A stretch of 64,000 bases of DNA from Cannabis sativa (Eukaryota > Streptophyta > Magnoliopsida > Rosales > Cannabaceae): the NCBI RefSeq assembly GCF_029168945.1, contig NW_026870043.1:8314501-8378500 (forward strand), read 5' to 3'. Positions 22,154-32,480 of the stretch are shown here, piece after piece. The notes beneath the pieces are model-generated. The model did not search any database and was not told the DNA's origin. It worked only from the letters and a program-made list of their open reading frames with translations. The position numbers and the translations under genes are program-made. The stretch's first letter is position 1; every line of letters begins with the position of its first letter.

Positions 22154-23497
22154 GTAGTGCTTTCCCGATCTTGTACACAGGTTTGTTCTCTTTTTCCTTT
22201 TATCTTTGTCATCTTATTTTGTTATTTGTTATCATTTTTTTCTTTCAGTTTTTATGTTTTTAGAGGATCAATATCGCTGCTATCCATGGTTGCTTGCTCT
22301 TCAGGTGTTCTCTTTCCCTATTCTTTTAATTTTTATATCTTTAGACATTGAGGACACTGTCTTATTTTAGTTGGGGGTGGTGAGCATATTCAAGCATGTT
22401 TCTTAATTTTTGTCATATTAATATTTTCATGGTCAAAATTTTCAAAAATTACTCATTTATTCTTGTAAAATGTTATTTTCAAGCCAATTTACTATCTTTG
22501 TTACTTAGAATTTTTCTAGAGTTATAAAATGCACATACCAAACTTTGTGGTAAGATGGGTGTTAGCACGTATTTGCTTAGAAACTTTGCCAAGTTTAAGT
22601 GTTCATATTTTTGTGAGTGGCGAGATTTGAGAAAACAACTTTTGAATTTTTATTGATTCTTAGACATGGTTATCATTATTTTGGACATGGTACTAGGGTT
22701 TTGATTGGATGTTGCTTTAAGGGATAATTTTTATAGACAAATCTTATTAAGGAGCCTTTTTGTAATTATTTTCTTTATGTGCAAAAAAACAAAAAAAAAA
22801 AAAACAAAAAAAAAAGAGCAACATTTCCATCATTATATCCAACATGTTGCCTCTTGTTCAAAAAAAAAAAAAAAAAACAAGAAAAAAAAATTGCAAGAGC
22901 AACATTTCTATCAATTTGTCTAACATGTTGCCTCTTGTTTGAAAAAAAAAATATAGAAAAGAAAAAAAAAAGTTCGTAGTATTTCATTTTTTTTTATTTG
23001 TTTTGGCTCCTAGAATAAATGTAAAAGATTGTCTATTTTTGTCCCGAAAAGCTGGTTTGTGGTACTTTTTATGGTGGTTGTCTAAATAATTCATAACCTA
23101 TCTTCGTTTCAATGTTTATTCAAATGTTTGTCCTAAATTGATCTATCCAGTTCGAGTGCTCACTTTTCATTTTCCAACTCCATGAGTGAAATCCTTAGCC
23201 ATGAATAAATACTTTCAAATACCTGTGAGGCTAATGCAGTTGAGACTTTCACTTGGTACATTTTTTTTCGAAAGCATTTATGTGTTTTGGTTTGTGGTAA
23301 GAAGGTTCAGGTTTGGCGCACACACTCACAACTCTAGATTTATTCAAGGTAATTCTGTATAGTTTTTATTGACTTGTTACTAATATTTTCTTGAATATTT
23401 GTGCTATTTTTAAAATTTTGACCTAGACAATATTTTGTTGATATTATTTTTGTTCGCTTGAACTGCTAGAGACTAGCAATAAGCTAGTTGGGGGTTG
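22154..23497 (+). other. Athila 3' noncoding region with two purine tracts
   Basis: A long untranslated stretch between integrase and LTR 2. TAGTTGGGGGT occurs twice: at 22368-22378, after an ACATTGAGGACACTG block, and at 23485-23495 just before LTR 2, where it is the polypurine tract. At 22815-22942 there are two copies, 81 bp apart, of an AGAGCAACATTTC unit with the palindrome AACATGTT, separated by A-rich runs. No coding was seen. Confidence 0.7.
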
Positions 23498-24734
23498 TGA
23501 TTAAGGCTCAAATTGGTACATTTTAAGCCTTTATTTATACATATATAATTAATATAAATTAGATATTCCTTAGTTTTTATGGTAAATTTATTTTAATTGG
23601 AAATATTTAATTTATATTCATTTTTGTGTTATTTTTCCAAAAATTTTATGAAGTGATAAAATTACAAATCAATGAGATCAAGAAAGAAGGCCCATAACCA
23701 CAATATAAGTTAACAAATTGGGCTCAAATATCAAATATTGGAGCTTTGTTGAATGATCAAAGGGACACGAACTGAACTGATCATGTCTCCCACACCAATT
23801 ACGCCAGCCACTTCCTCCAGGAGCTCCACGTGTTTGAGCTGGTCTTCACTTCCCACAATTTGATGCAACATGGCCCACATTCTCATATTTTCAGCTTTTC
23901 AAGCCACTTCCCCTACTACATAGTACACGAATTTTTACCAGTTTAGAGAGCAAATGTGCACTATAAATAAGAGCTAAATACAATGAAAAAGGCATCAGAT
24001 TTTCGTAGTGTTATTATACCAAAATTTTATCTTTTTCTTTCCTTCTTCTTTATTTTATTTTATTAATTTTGGTGTAAAGACAATGCCTTTTCTAGGCTAA
24101 TTTCTTTGGCAAGACTCAAGTGTAAGTTCATGCAATTTTTATTCTTCTAATATATTGATTCTCTTTGTTCTTCATTTTCACATTTGTTATATTAAATTTC
24201 TCTTCTTCTTAATTGCACTTTAAATTTAATAGTACCTTTTATATAAGTTCAGTCATGCTTTTCTTATGTAAGTTAGGCTATTAATTATTAGAGTGTTTAT
24301 TATATTATATGATTTTTACTGCATTCTACCAATGGTATTTTGTCGATTTAAATTATATAATATGATAGTATTTTTAGAAGTAGTTTTAATTTAATTAGAG
24401 AACATATTTTTCTAGTGAGCTTAATCATACACATTTTCCAACTATAATTAATGGTGTAGAATTATAGTTGAGGTTAAAGAATCAATTTTATTAGGAAAAT
24501 ATAATTGCATGTACAAAGCTTGTGTCTTCCATAATCATTTTCTGATTACTTCTCATTTTAATTACTTGTTTAATTTTTAAAAATCATTTCTCAATATTCT
24601 CATCACATTCAAGGTTCATATTTTATTCTTGTAAAATTACTAATTGTCCTTTTGAGTGTATTTTTCCTCCCTGTGGATACGACATATAGCCCGTTTACTA
24701 CCGCGACCGCAGTGTAACTAATTGGGCGACATCA
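23498..24734 (+). repeat. Athila LTR 2 (shared by both copies)
   Basis: 1,237 bp, starting TGATTAAGG and ending GACATCA. It is followed directly by a second primer site rather than flanking DNA, which shows that it joins two internal regions. The TATA box is at 23962-23969. Confidence 0.9.
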
Positions 24735-25409
24735 ATTTTTGGCGCCGTTGCCGGGGAGGTTTCTGCGCTACAAGAGGTTAGTATAGTAGTTTTATTTTTT
24801 TTTGTCTCTCTTTATTTGTTTATATAAAAAAAAAAAAACTTTTTAGATAGTATAATATAATTTAGTTTTTTTTTTAAGTTATATATAGATTCAAAAAAAA
24901 TCATTATATATTATTATTATTATTCTTTACTCTTTTAGTAAAAAAAAAAAAAAGCAAGTCCTTTTTTTGTTTAATTTATTTATTATTTTGCTACTATATT
25001 AGGGTGTTAGTTTTCTTTTTATTTTTTTGGTCCATTATTTTATTTTGTATACATTTTTTTTTCTAGGATTAGCCATTTTTTTTGATATTTATTTAAAAAA
25101 AAAAAAAAGTTGTGCATAAAATATTTTCATAAACTTTTTAGTGTAAACCCAATTGTGTAATGGTAAAAGTGGTACAAACTGAGATCATTCTGTCTAAGAA
25201 AGATTGGCTTTAAAGGTTTGTGATAGAGTACCCTCTACACTTTCTAGCGACCCCGGGGAGTTCTAGTAAAAGTGTGGGACGAAGCGGTACCTTGGCAACC
25301 TTCCCAATCGGCCTGGGAATATCTTGTGTGAATACCCTTGCATTATTACATAGTTGTAATTTACATTATTTAACAAGTGAAAATACACACACACACAAAA
25401 AAAAAGTGA
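24735..25409 (+). other. Athila copy 2 primer site and leader
   Basis: The tRNA-Asp primer site lies at 24740-24757, followed by an AT-rich leader nearly identical to 12423-13074, with a handful of substitutions (for example near 24974 and 25033). Confidence 0.75.
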
Positions 25410-26921
25410 ATGTCACGAAATAGAGACAGATTAGGGAGATTTGTAAAACAACAAATTGAAATTTTAGAAAACTCTCCTAAATCGTCTTCTTCCACTCGTT
25501 CTCATTCACCACCATCACCCATACTTCCTGCACTGCCAATGATGGCTCAACAACAGGAAATCCAACCAAGAACGCTACAGGATTATCTACATCCTACGCG
25601 TACGGCCACACCTTCATGCATAATGTATCCCATGAATATGCCCAACTTCGATTTCAAACCTGGCATGATTCAACTTTTACCAACCTTTCATGGTATGGAA
25701 AATGAGAGTCCATATGTGCATATTCAGGCCTTCGAAGAGGTGGTGGCCACATTCAACAACCAAGCTGACATCATTAACTTGGTGAGATTGAAGTTCTTTC
25801 CTTTCTCACTCAAGGATAAAGCCAAAAGCTGGTTGTATTCCTTAAGGCCAAGGTCTATTGGGACATGGGATGAGATGACAAAAGTATTTTTCTCTAAATT
25901 TTTTCCACCCCATAAGACCAGCAGCCTTAAGAGGCAAATCTCTACCTTCACCCAAAAGGACCATGAAACATTTCATCAGGTCTGGGAGAGGTTTAAAGAT
26001 TTGATGGGCCAGTGCCCACATCATGGATACGAAAGTTGGCGTCTTGTCAGCTATTTCTACGACGGTCTCACAGCCGACAAAAGACAATTCGTACAAATGA
26101 TGTGCAATGGCGACTTCCTACAGAAAGATCCCGAAGAAGCTTTGGAATATCTTGAAGAAATTTCTGAAAAATCATACACATGGAGTGCGCCAAGTCCTAC
26201 AGACAAGCCACGAACAGCCGGAGTCTACCAATTGAAGGAGGAGGACAGTGTGAAAGCTCAACTTGAAGCTTTGAAAAAACAATTTGAGGCTTTCAAAACT
26301 CAAGAAGGTAAAGCACTCCAGATCGCTGCAAAAGTGGAAAAGCAAGAACCATGCTTCATTTGTGGAGGGACTGATCATCAACCACAAGAGTGCCCTAGTC
26401 TTAGTATGTTGAGGGGAGAAGATGAGGAACCGTGTAATGCCTTAGGGGATTACAAGAAGCCTTATAATGCCTACTCCAACACATACAATCCTGGTTGGCG
26501 TAACCATCCCAATTTCAGTTGGAAGGATACAAGTCAAAATCAAGCATCTGGGAGCCAATGGAGGCCTGATCAACAAAAGAATTCTCTTGAGAGTTCCATG
26601 AAAATTCTCGCAGAATCCCAACTAGAGTTCAGGACTTATTTCACTCAGGTGATAGAGGAATTGAAGGACATAAAGATTCAAATAACAAAGTTAAATGATT
26701 CTTCAGTCATTCAAGAGCGTGGTAAGCTTCCCGCTCAGCCTCTAATCACTCCCAAAGGGCAACATATGGCACAAACCTCCGCTCCTTCAGAGTCTAATCT
26801 CAAAGGGGTTAATGCTATTACTACCCGAAGTGGTCAAAGTACGGTATCACCATTACCTAAGACCACTAGTGTACCAATGCCCGCTCCAGATGCTGATGTG
26901 CCACAGAACCTTCCAATGTAA
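25410..26921 (+). CDS. Athila gag, copy 2 (open frame, 3' truncated)
   Basis: A 503-codon frame starting MSRNRDRLGRFV. It has the gag domain at about residues 60-240, a short coiled-coil-like stretch VKAQLEALKKQFEAFK near 285, and a zinc knuckle CX2CX4HX4C near residue 313. It then has a Gln/Ser-rich linker ending AITTRSGQ...PQNLP. It reads through the two places where copy 1 is broken. The last codon and stop (ATG TAA at 26916-26921) come from filler DNA at the deletion junction, not from Athila. Protease and everything downstream are missing, so at most a gag protein could be made. Confidence 0.85.
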   Translation: MSRNRDRLGRFVKQQIEILENSPKSSSSTRSHSPPSPILPALPMMAQQQEIQPRTLQDYLHPTRTATPSCIMYPMNMPNFDFKPGMIQLLPTFHGMENESPYVHIQAFEEVVATFNNQADIINLVRLKFFPFSLKDKAKSWLYSLRPRSIGTWDEMTKVFFSKFFPPHKTSSLKRQISTFTQKDHETFHQVWERFKDLMGQCPHHGYESWRLVSYFYDGLTADKRQFVQMMCNGDFLQKDPEEALEYLEEISEKSYTWSAPSPTDKPRTAGVYQLKEEDSVKAQLEALKKQFEAFKTQEGKALQIAAKVEKQEPCFICGGTDHQPQECPSLSMLRGEDEEPCNALGDYKKPYNAYSNTYNPGWRNHPNFSWKDTSQNQASGSQWRPDQQKNSLESSMKILAESQLEFRTYFTQVIEELKDIKIQITKLNDSSVIQERGKLPAQPLITPKGQHMAQTSAPSESNLKGVNAITTRSGQSTVSPLPKTTSVPMPAPDADVPQNLPM

Positions 26922-26934
26922 GGAGTCATTTAAT
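26913..26934. other. Deletion junction with templated filler DNA
   Basis: Athila sequence ends with CCA at 26915 and LTR S resumes with AATACTCTGC near 26932. The bases between are two short copies of sequence found just downstream. CCAATGTAAGG equals 27002-27012. AAGGAGTCATTTAAT (26920-26934) equals 26977-26991. The pieces overlap by AAGG. This is the pattern of microhomology-guided template switching during repair of a double-strand break. Confidence 0.75.
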
Positions 26935-27128
26935 ACTCTGCGACAGAAAGGATACAAGGGTTAGAGATCTGAACGGAAGGAGTCATTTAATTCTGCTGCA
27001 CCCAATGTAAGGTTTCCTAAACTTTATATGTGTTTATTTCATCATTTTAGAAAGTTCATATTTAGGGTGTTAATCAATATACTTGTGAGTAGATCTAAGA
27101 TCCTGGTAAAATAATTTCCATCACTTAC

Positions 27129-27423
27129 TCCAAGTGTAAGTATACTTCATCGCTGATTATCACATCAGTGTAAATCCAAAACACTGATGACATAGGGACT
27201 TAGTCTTTTGAATCATATAATCACAATCACATTCCACTGTGTTGACAATACTGTAATTGTGAATAAATATATGTTCTGGACTTAACTGATTTTGTGCATA
27301 TATTAAATATATATATTAGCCCATAAACATGAAAAATACATGTTACGATAAATCACTTCAAATCTCTTAAATTGATAACTAATCAGATTGTAATGGGTTT
27401 TATTTAGGGCACAAAACCTAACA
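27129..27423 (-). repeat. Element A 3' LTR, right piece
   Basis: Continues the LTR interrupted at 9503 and matches 43674-43965. It ends CCTAACA, then the purine tract at 27424-27438 (GTGCAAGTGGGAGTT on the minus strand). Confidence 0.8.
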
Positions 27424-27616
27424 AACTCCCACTTGCACTAACATAAAATAAGTTGTGCTTTACAATCAATTTGTGGTCTTGATCTTCATATCAAGTGTAG
27501 TATATTTGAATCCACCCAAACTTTTGGAACCAGGTTCATAAATCATTATGAAACATCCTTAACTATATGGTTTACTCATCAAGGTATACTGAAATCCTTA
27601 CTCCTTATTAAGTACA
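27424..27616 (-). other. Element A purine tract and 3' internal end
   Basis: The purine tract GTGCAAGTGGGAGTT (minus strand, 27424-27438) primes second-strand synthesis of the LTR at its left. The remainder is noncoding and similar to 47513-47650 of element D. Confidence 0.65.
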
Positions 27617-29981
27617 TGTAACACCCTAACTAGCATAGGCGTATTACGTGATTTTTAAAAATACTGTGCAGCTCGTTGCTAATCAACGAGGTTTATGGAA
27701 AAACGTGATTAATTAAAATTTTTGCTTTTTAATTAAACTTGTCAAATATTTATATAAAAGACTCGGGATCCCGATTACAAAACCATTTACAAAAGTTTAC
27801 TGATTATACAAAATACTTGTTGCCTAGCGACTAATTACAAAAATAGCCTCGCTGTCCCGATGATCGTACGCTCTAGGCCTAACCGCCCCGACACGTACAA
27901 TCTTCACCGGCTCGCTCACGGTCCATCAGCTCTAGCCTTGCCCTTACCTACACATAAACATAGCACTGTGAGTCGACAGACTCAGTAAGAAAAGCATAAT
28001 AATACTCATACATAAATCCCGGTCATGATCAGACGCCCATACCCCTGACCATAACCCTAACTGCCGTGTCCAACACGATACGGAGTCCCCCTAACTGTCG
28101 TGTCCAACACGGTACTGAGTTCTGAACGTTCATAGGGATGGTACTATTGACAAGTAACAGCCTAATCAGTCGAACCGGTCATACTCCGGCTGCTGGTCAT
28201 ACTCCAGCCTGTACCGACGTGTTACAGTATCAGCCTAATCGGTCGAACCGGTCATACTCCGGCTGCTGGTCATACTCCAGCCTGTATTGACGTGATACGT
28301 CAAATAGTACGGGACCACCAACCTAAGTATCAGCCTAATCGGTCGAACCGGTCATACTCCAGCTGCTGGTCATACTCCAGCTTGTACCGACGTGATACAG
28401 TGTCAGCCTAATCGGTCGAACCGGTCATACTCCGGCTGCTGGTCCTACTCCAGCCTGTACCGACGTGACACAGTTGGATGGTTCGAAGCCAACATACATA
28501 TCTAATGTAATCTAACAGGCTTCCTACATGCACGCTAAACATGTAATCTACATATGCATACTGTTATACTAATCTTACCTGGATTCCGAATTTAGGTGTG
28601 CCGGTCAACCTGACTGGAACTATCTGCGCGGCGGATTACAGGCTCCTAAACCATAAAAATCACAACACTATAAGTGATACGCTAAATCACTTCCCGGGGA
28701 CTTAAACTATGAACTAAAAGTTTCCCTATCGATAAAAAGCATGGCAATACCCCAAATAACATAAAAACGAGGAGAACTAGGGTTTCAGAAAATCACCCAA
28801 CCTGAATTCCGGTTCTGGGAATTTTCAAAACCCCATCCAGAATTCCAGATGCACAACCGGAATTCCGGTTCCTCGCAGAAATCACACAAAAATTCACACA
28901 TTGCACAAATCCAATCCAAACAATACCAAAACTTCCAGACCTGCTATTTAGACCCTAAGGAACAATTCTCAAGCATAAAAACCAAGCTTCATGCAACCAA
29001 ACCAAAACCACCATTAAAGCATCAAGCTTTGAGTTCTAAACTGAAACTTGATCAAACCCCACTAACATGCATTCAATTCAGCCCAAATCTATTTAATCAT
29101 GCATATAAAAGCTTCTGAAAACACAAGAATTCGACTTCAACAAACACAACAACAAAACTCACAATTTCATATTGAAAACTCAAGCTTTTGCATAGAAAAT
29201 TCATAACTTTAAACAACCTAACTATCAAGCACCACAAGTAGCTTAATTAACCTCAAATAAACATGCTTAAATCTCAGAAATTAACAACAAAATCACAGCA
29301 GCAACAACATCAATTTATCATGCATGCATTACACTATTTTCATCAAAATTCAACAAACTTTAAGAAGAAAAGATGAGGAGCTAACCTAGCTTGGATTAAA
29401 CACACATAAATCTTGAATCCACAAAGAAAGAGGAGCAAAACCCAACTGCTCCTAGGGCCGAAAATAGAGAGAGAACTTTGAGAGAGAAGAGTTTTCCAAT
29501 TTTTCTAACTGTAATTTTTTTTTGGTAAAATGAAATAAAAAGCTACTAAACACATAACAACTTCATTTCAGCCAATAATAACATAAATAAACATATATAA
29601 CTCATTTACTAAGTCCATTAAAGGACAAAATATCATTGGGGCAAAAAGACCATTTTGCCCCTCCACACTAAAATAACATAAATAACACTAAAGGGGTATT
29701 TTTGGGAAATTCTAAATTCCCGGCCATTCCCGACATTCCCAATGTCTAAGAAACCGTCCCAAACTAATAACATACTAAGTTGTGATTTTACTGAGCTAAG
29801 CACCGAGTTCCATGTTACCGGGCACCGGAAATGCAAAATTATGAAAACTACTAAATGACATAAAAATGCATCTCTGAATTCAATAATAACAGTATAAATA
29901 ATTATTTAAATAGCTATAAATAATTGCATAATTAATCATGATTAACTGCTAATTTCCAAATTAAACTAAGCGGTCTTTACA
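27617..29981 (-). mobile_element. Solo LTR of the element-B (Tekay-like) family
   Basis: On the minus strand it begins TGTAAAGACCGCTTAG at 29981 and ends TGTTACA at 27617, matching 53039-55354 along its length. It is flanked by GTACA (27612-27616) and GTATA (29982-29986), a 4-of-5 target duplication. No internal sequence is present, so it is a solo LTR left by recombination. It lies inside the noncoding 3' region of element A. The 89-codon frame at 28849-29118 is antisense to the LTR and is not considered a gene. Confidence 0.85.
28158..28474 (-). repeat. Four-unit tandem repeat inside the solo LTR
   Basis: Four imperfect units of about 65-70 bp with CAGCCTAATCGGTCGAACC and CATACTCC(G/A)GCTGCTGGT blocks, with a spacer between units 2 and 3. 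The homologous LTR at 54580-54828 has three units. Just left of it, near 28065-28125, a palindrome of the CCGTGT-TGG-ACACGG type (minus strand) occurs twice. Confidence 0.75.
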
Positions 29982-29986
29982 GTATA

Positions 29987-31448
29987 TCTGAACAAACAGA
30001 AGACATATCTCTCATATTTTAAAATTTGGAACTGAGATAATGCAGTGTAGAATTTTCTTCAGTAGAATAACTTTCTGGTAATTTCGAATTTACAAAGTTA
30101 TGTATATCTTCTCTGATGGAGCTTGAATTATTATAAATGGGTTTTTACACTCTTTTAGAATAACTCTTCCACCCCCAGAGTAACCACCATCTCAAAATCT
30201 TAATGAGTTGGTGTGGATATAAGGATAATTAATATACAATTCCTTAATATCTAACATATAGGTCACTTCTCATAAATCTTTCTTGACTGTCCCCTAATGT
30301 TTTTCATTTGATTACATCTCAGATGGCTCCCACTCAATAATAGGTGTCTGGTTAAATAATACTTTTAACCTCTTACTATTGTTTTGAGGGATATCTAGTT
30401 GTGACTTATTATCTTAGTCTGAAACTTTTCTTTAAGACTTATGTCAACAACATAGCAGTCTAGTATTTGAAGTGTAAAATACTTGCTAGAGATTAAGCAA
30501 TCAAATTAAGATACCATAAAATGTTATGACGATTAGAAATCTTGACTCAAGTCATTCGAATGGACTATGCAAGAATTCTTTTATCTTATCCTCATAATTC
30601 TGATGAGTTTTTTCTATCCACATGAATGGTTAGATTTGCTTTATCAGTAGTGTTCTTAAATTCCTATCACAAGTGTCAACCAAAAGAAGATGGGTGAAGA
30701 ATTTTAAAATTCTCCCACTCAATTAAGGTAGTGTGATACATTATCAAAGAACTTTATTGGTATCATTATCTATTACAATAGTAAATCTAAACTGGAACAT
30801 ATAATCAAGATCAAGGATTTATTCTGATAATAGCTAATTTATTATATTACTTTCATGTTTAAAATTATGTGTCACAAAGAGTACTGTTGAATATAGTCCA
30901 CCCCTAAGTATATAGAGATTATGATCCACCCCTAAAGGTTATAGAGATCATTATTCTCTAAGTGTTATAGAGATTTTATGGAGTTTCGAATATAAAATAG
31001 AGTTCATTAGATATAAAAGATCGTTGAACTGCATATTATTCTTAACTTTTTCTCCACCCCTATCAGATCAAAAGATCTTTTTATTGAACAAATTCTTAAT
31101 AATTGTTTTAGAATTAACAATTATTCATAAACATAGAAACAATTTCTAGTGTTTATGTAGTAATAACTTTGTAAAGAGTTTAAATAACTATAGAATTTGT
31201 ATCAATAATAAAAACACATACACATACAAACATAATAAATATAATGATTGGTAATTGATATATAAGATAAAGTAATGAAGCTCAACTCATAGATTGCAAT
31301 TTATTTGTAAAATAATAAAAAATTAATTAAAAATATGTTTGCAACATAATGAGAAAAGAACAGGGAATAAAATCCCAAACTTGAAATCCAAATTGTTCTG
31401 AAACTGAAACAATTAATTCAAAAATAAATAAATAAATGAGCTTCATCT
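29987..31448 (-). other. Element A 3' internal region, noncoding
   Basis: No coding frame was recognised. Scattered blocks resemble 47520-49430 of element D, such as the short CTCCCACTCAA and CCACCCCTA stretches. It probably derives from a lost pol region, but no pol motif survives. Confidence 0.5.
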
Positions 31449-32480
31449 TTATCTTGGACGAACTCCACCCCTTTGTCCAGCTTTTAAATCCAACTCGCTA
31501 AGATAGCACCTCAGTTCAAGCAGCTTGGGCTGTAAGAAGGAAAAATGAATAAACAAGGTTAGTAGTCCAGAATTAATAATCCAAATGGATAATAATTCAC
31601 TAAAACACACCAGTTTATAGAAAGAAATACCTTGTTTCTTTGCAAGAAGCTTAGGACATTGGAGTTTCCAATGGCCTTTCTCATTGCAGTAGAAACACTT
31701 TCCTTTTGGTGTATCACCAGGAGCAGCAGCCTTTTTGTTCTTAGCTATTTTCACAGCTTGAGCTCACTTCTTGTTATTTTTCCACTTCTTATTCTTGGGT
31801 CTACAAGTAGAGGCAACGTGTGCCTCAGGTCTAATCGTCCCATTACCATTTCCAGAAATCTGAGGTTTACTCCCTTTCTTCTTGGGTCCTCTAATCAAAT
31901 TTTCATATGTCTAAAGGTCATTGACTAACGTGTGAAAGTCTTGTTCCTTCTTATTCATGACATAATTTGATGTATAGGGCAGAAAAGCTGGAGTCAGACT
32001 ATTCAAGATAAGACTTACTTGAGTTGTCTGATCCATTTCAGCACCATGATTCTGGGCTTCCTGGAAATAACTTGCCATTTGGAGAAGGTGATCACACACA
32101 TTCTAATGGGGTTCCATCCGTGCGTTGATGAATTTCTTAGTCGCGTCAAAGCGAGACTGGATACATGCCATTTCGAATAGCTCAGTTAACTGCGTCATTA
32201 TTTCTGCAGTCGTGACAGTGTTAGCAAACCTTGTTTTCAAGGTGTCAACCATGCTGGAAAGCATGAAGTATCGAGCTTTGTTGTTAGCATTCTGCCAACG
32301 CTCGAACTTCTCTTTAACAGCTTTGGTTGCATTGTCATTCGGCTGTTCAGGAGACGACTCAGTTAACATAAACAGGGCACTTTCACCTATGAGAGCAATA
32401 TTAATGTTCTCTTTCCATTTAGGAAAGTTAGATCCATTTAGCTTATTTTCAGTCAACAGTGATAACATGGGATATGACAT
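31449..32480 (-). pseudogene. Element A gag (copia type) with in-frame stops
   Basis: One minus-strand frame runs from MSYPMLSLLTENKLNG at 32480 through a copia gag domain (about residues 5-210) to a zinc knuckle CX2CX4HX4C (CFYCNEKGHWKLQC, about 31654-31695). It has no frameshift but three in-frame stops: TAG at 32103-32105, TAG at 31911-31913 and TGA at about 31764-31766. It is the only protein trace in element A. The leader lies upstream (right) and no protease follows. The stops could each come from a single C-to-T change in CAG or CGA codons, which would fit decay of a methylated element. Confidence 0.8.

Larger units (their letters stand above)
11163..26915 (+). mobile_element. Athila-type Ty3/gypsy element, partial tandem dimer
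   Basis: The order is LTR (11163-12399), internal region, LTR (23498-24734), then a second internal region that stops at 26915 in gag. The two copies stay in register at an offset of 12,335 bp for more than 2.7 kb, broken only by a 2-bp deletion in copy 1 near 13915. Their divergence is far below 1%. With the CACTA insertion and its duplication removed, one unit is about 8.58 kb. Athila identity rests on the tRNA-Asp primer site, the gag start MSRNRDRLGRFV and RTLQDYLHPTRT motifs, the DLGAS protease and YMDD RT. The third LTR and right flank were deleted, so no target duplication survives. Confidence 0.88.
9504..27123 (+). mobile_element. Solo LTR S (element A/D family), split by Athila
   Basis: A plus-oriented LTR starting TGTTGGGTTTTATGCCC at 9504 and ending TTTCCATCA at 27123, flanked by CTTAC at 9499-9503 and 27124-27128. 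It was inserted in the opposite orientation into the 3' LTR of element A. Only LTR sequence is present (9504-11162 and about 26932-27123, roughly 1.85 kb), so the rest of the element was lost by LTR-LTR recombination. A TATA box CTATAAATAG is at 10941-10950. About 45 bp next to the Athila insertion were deleted together with the Athila end. Confidence 0.82.

Noticed and set aside
22705..22987. Lysine- and phenylalanine-rich frames on both strands
   Set aside because: Produced by A and T runs in the Athila 3' untranslated region.
27100..27140. Apparent inversion inside an LTR, where plus-oriented LTR sequence switches to minus-oriented
   Set aside because: CTTAC at 9499-9503 and 27124-27128 shows it is a nested solo LTR insertion in opposite orientation, not an inversion.
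28158..28474. Regularly spaced repeats resembling a CRISPR array
   Set aside because: These are tandem LTR repeats in a plant retroelement, with imperfect units and no spacers of constant length or cas genes.
28849..29118. 89-codon frame in the solo Tekay-like LTR
   Set aside because: Antisense to the LTR, low complexity (Lys, Gln, Ser), and not kept in the homologous LTR at 53039-55354.
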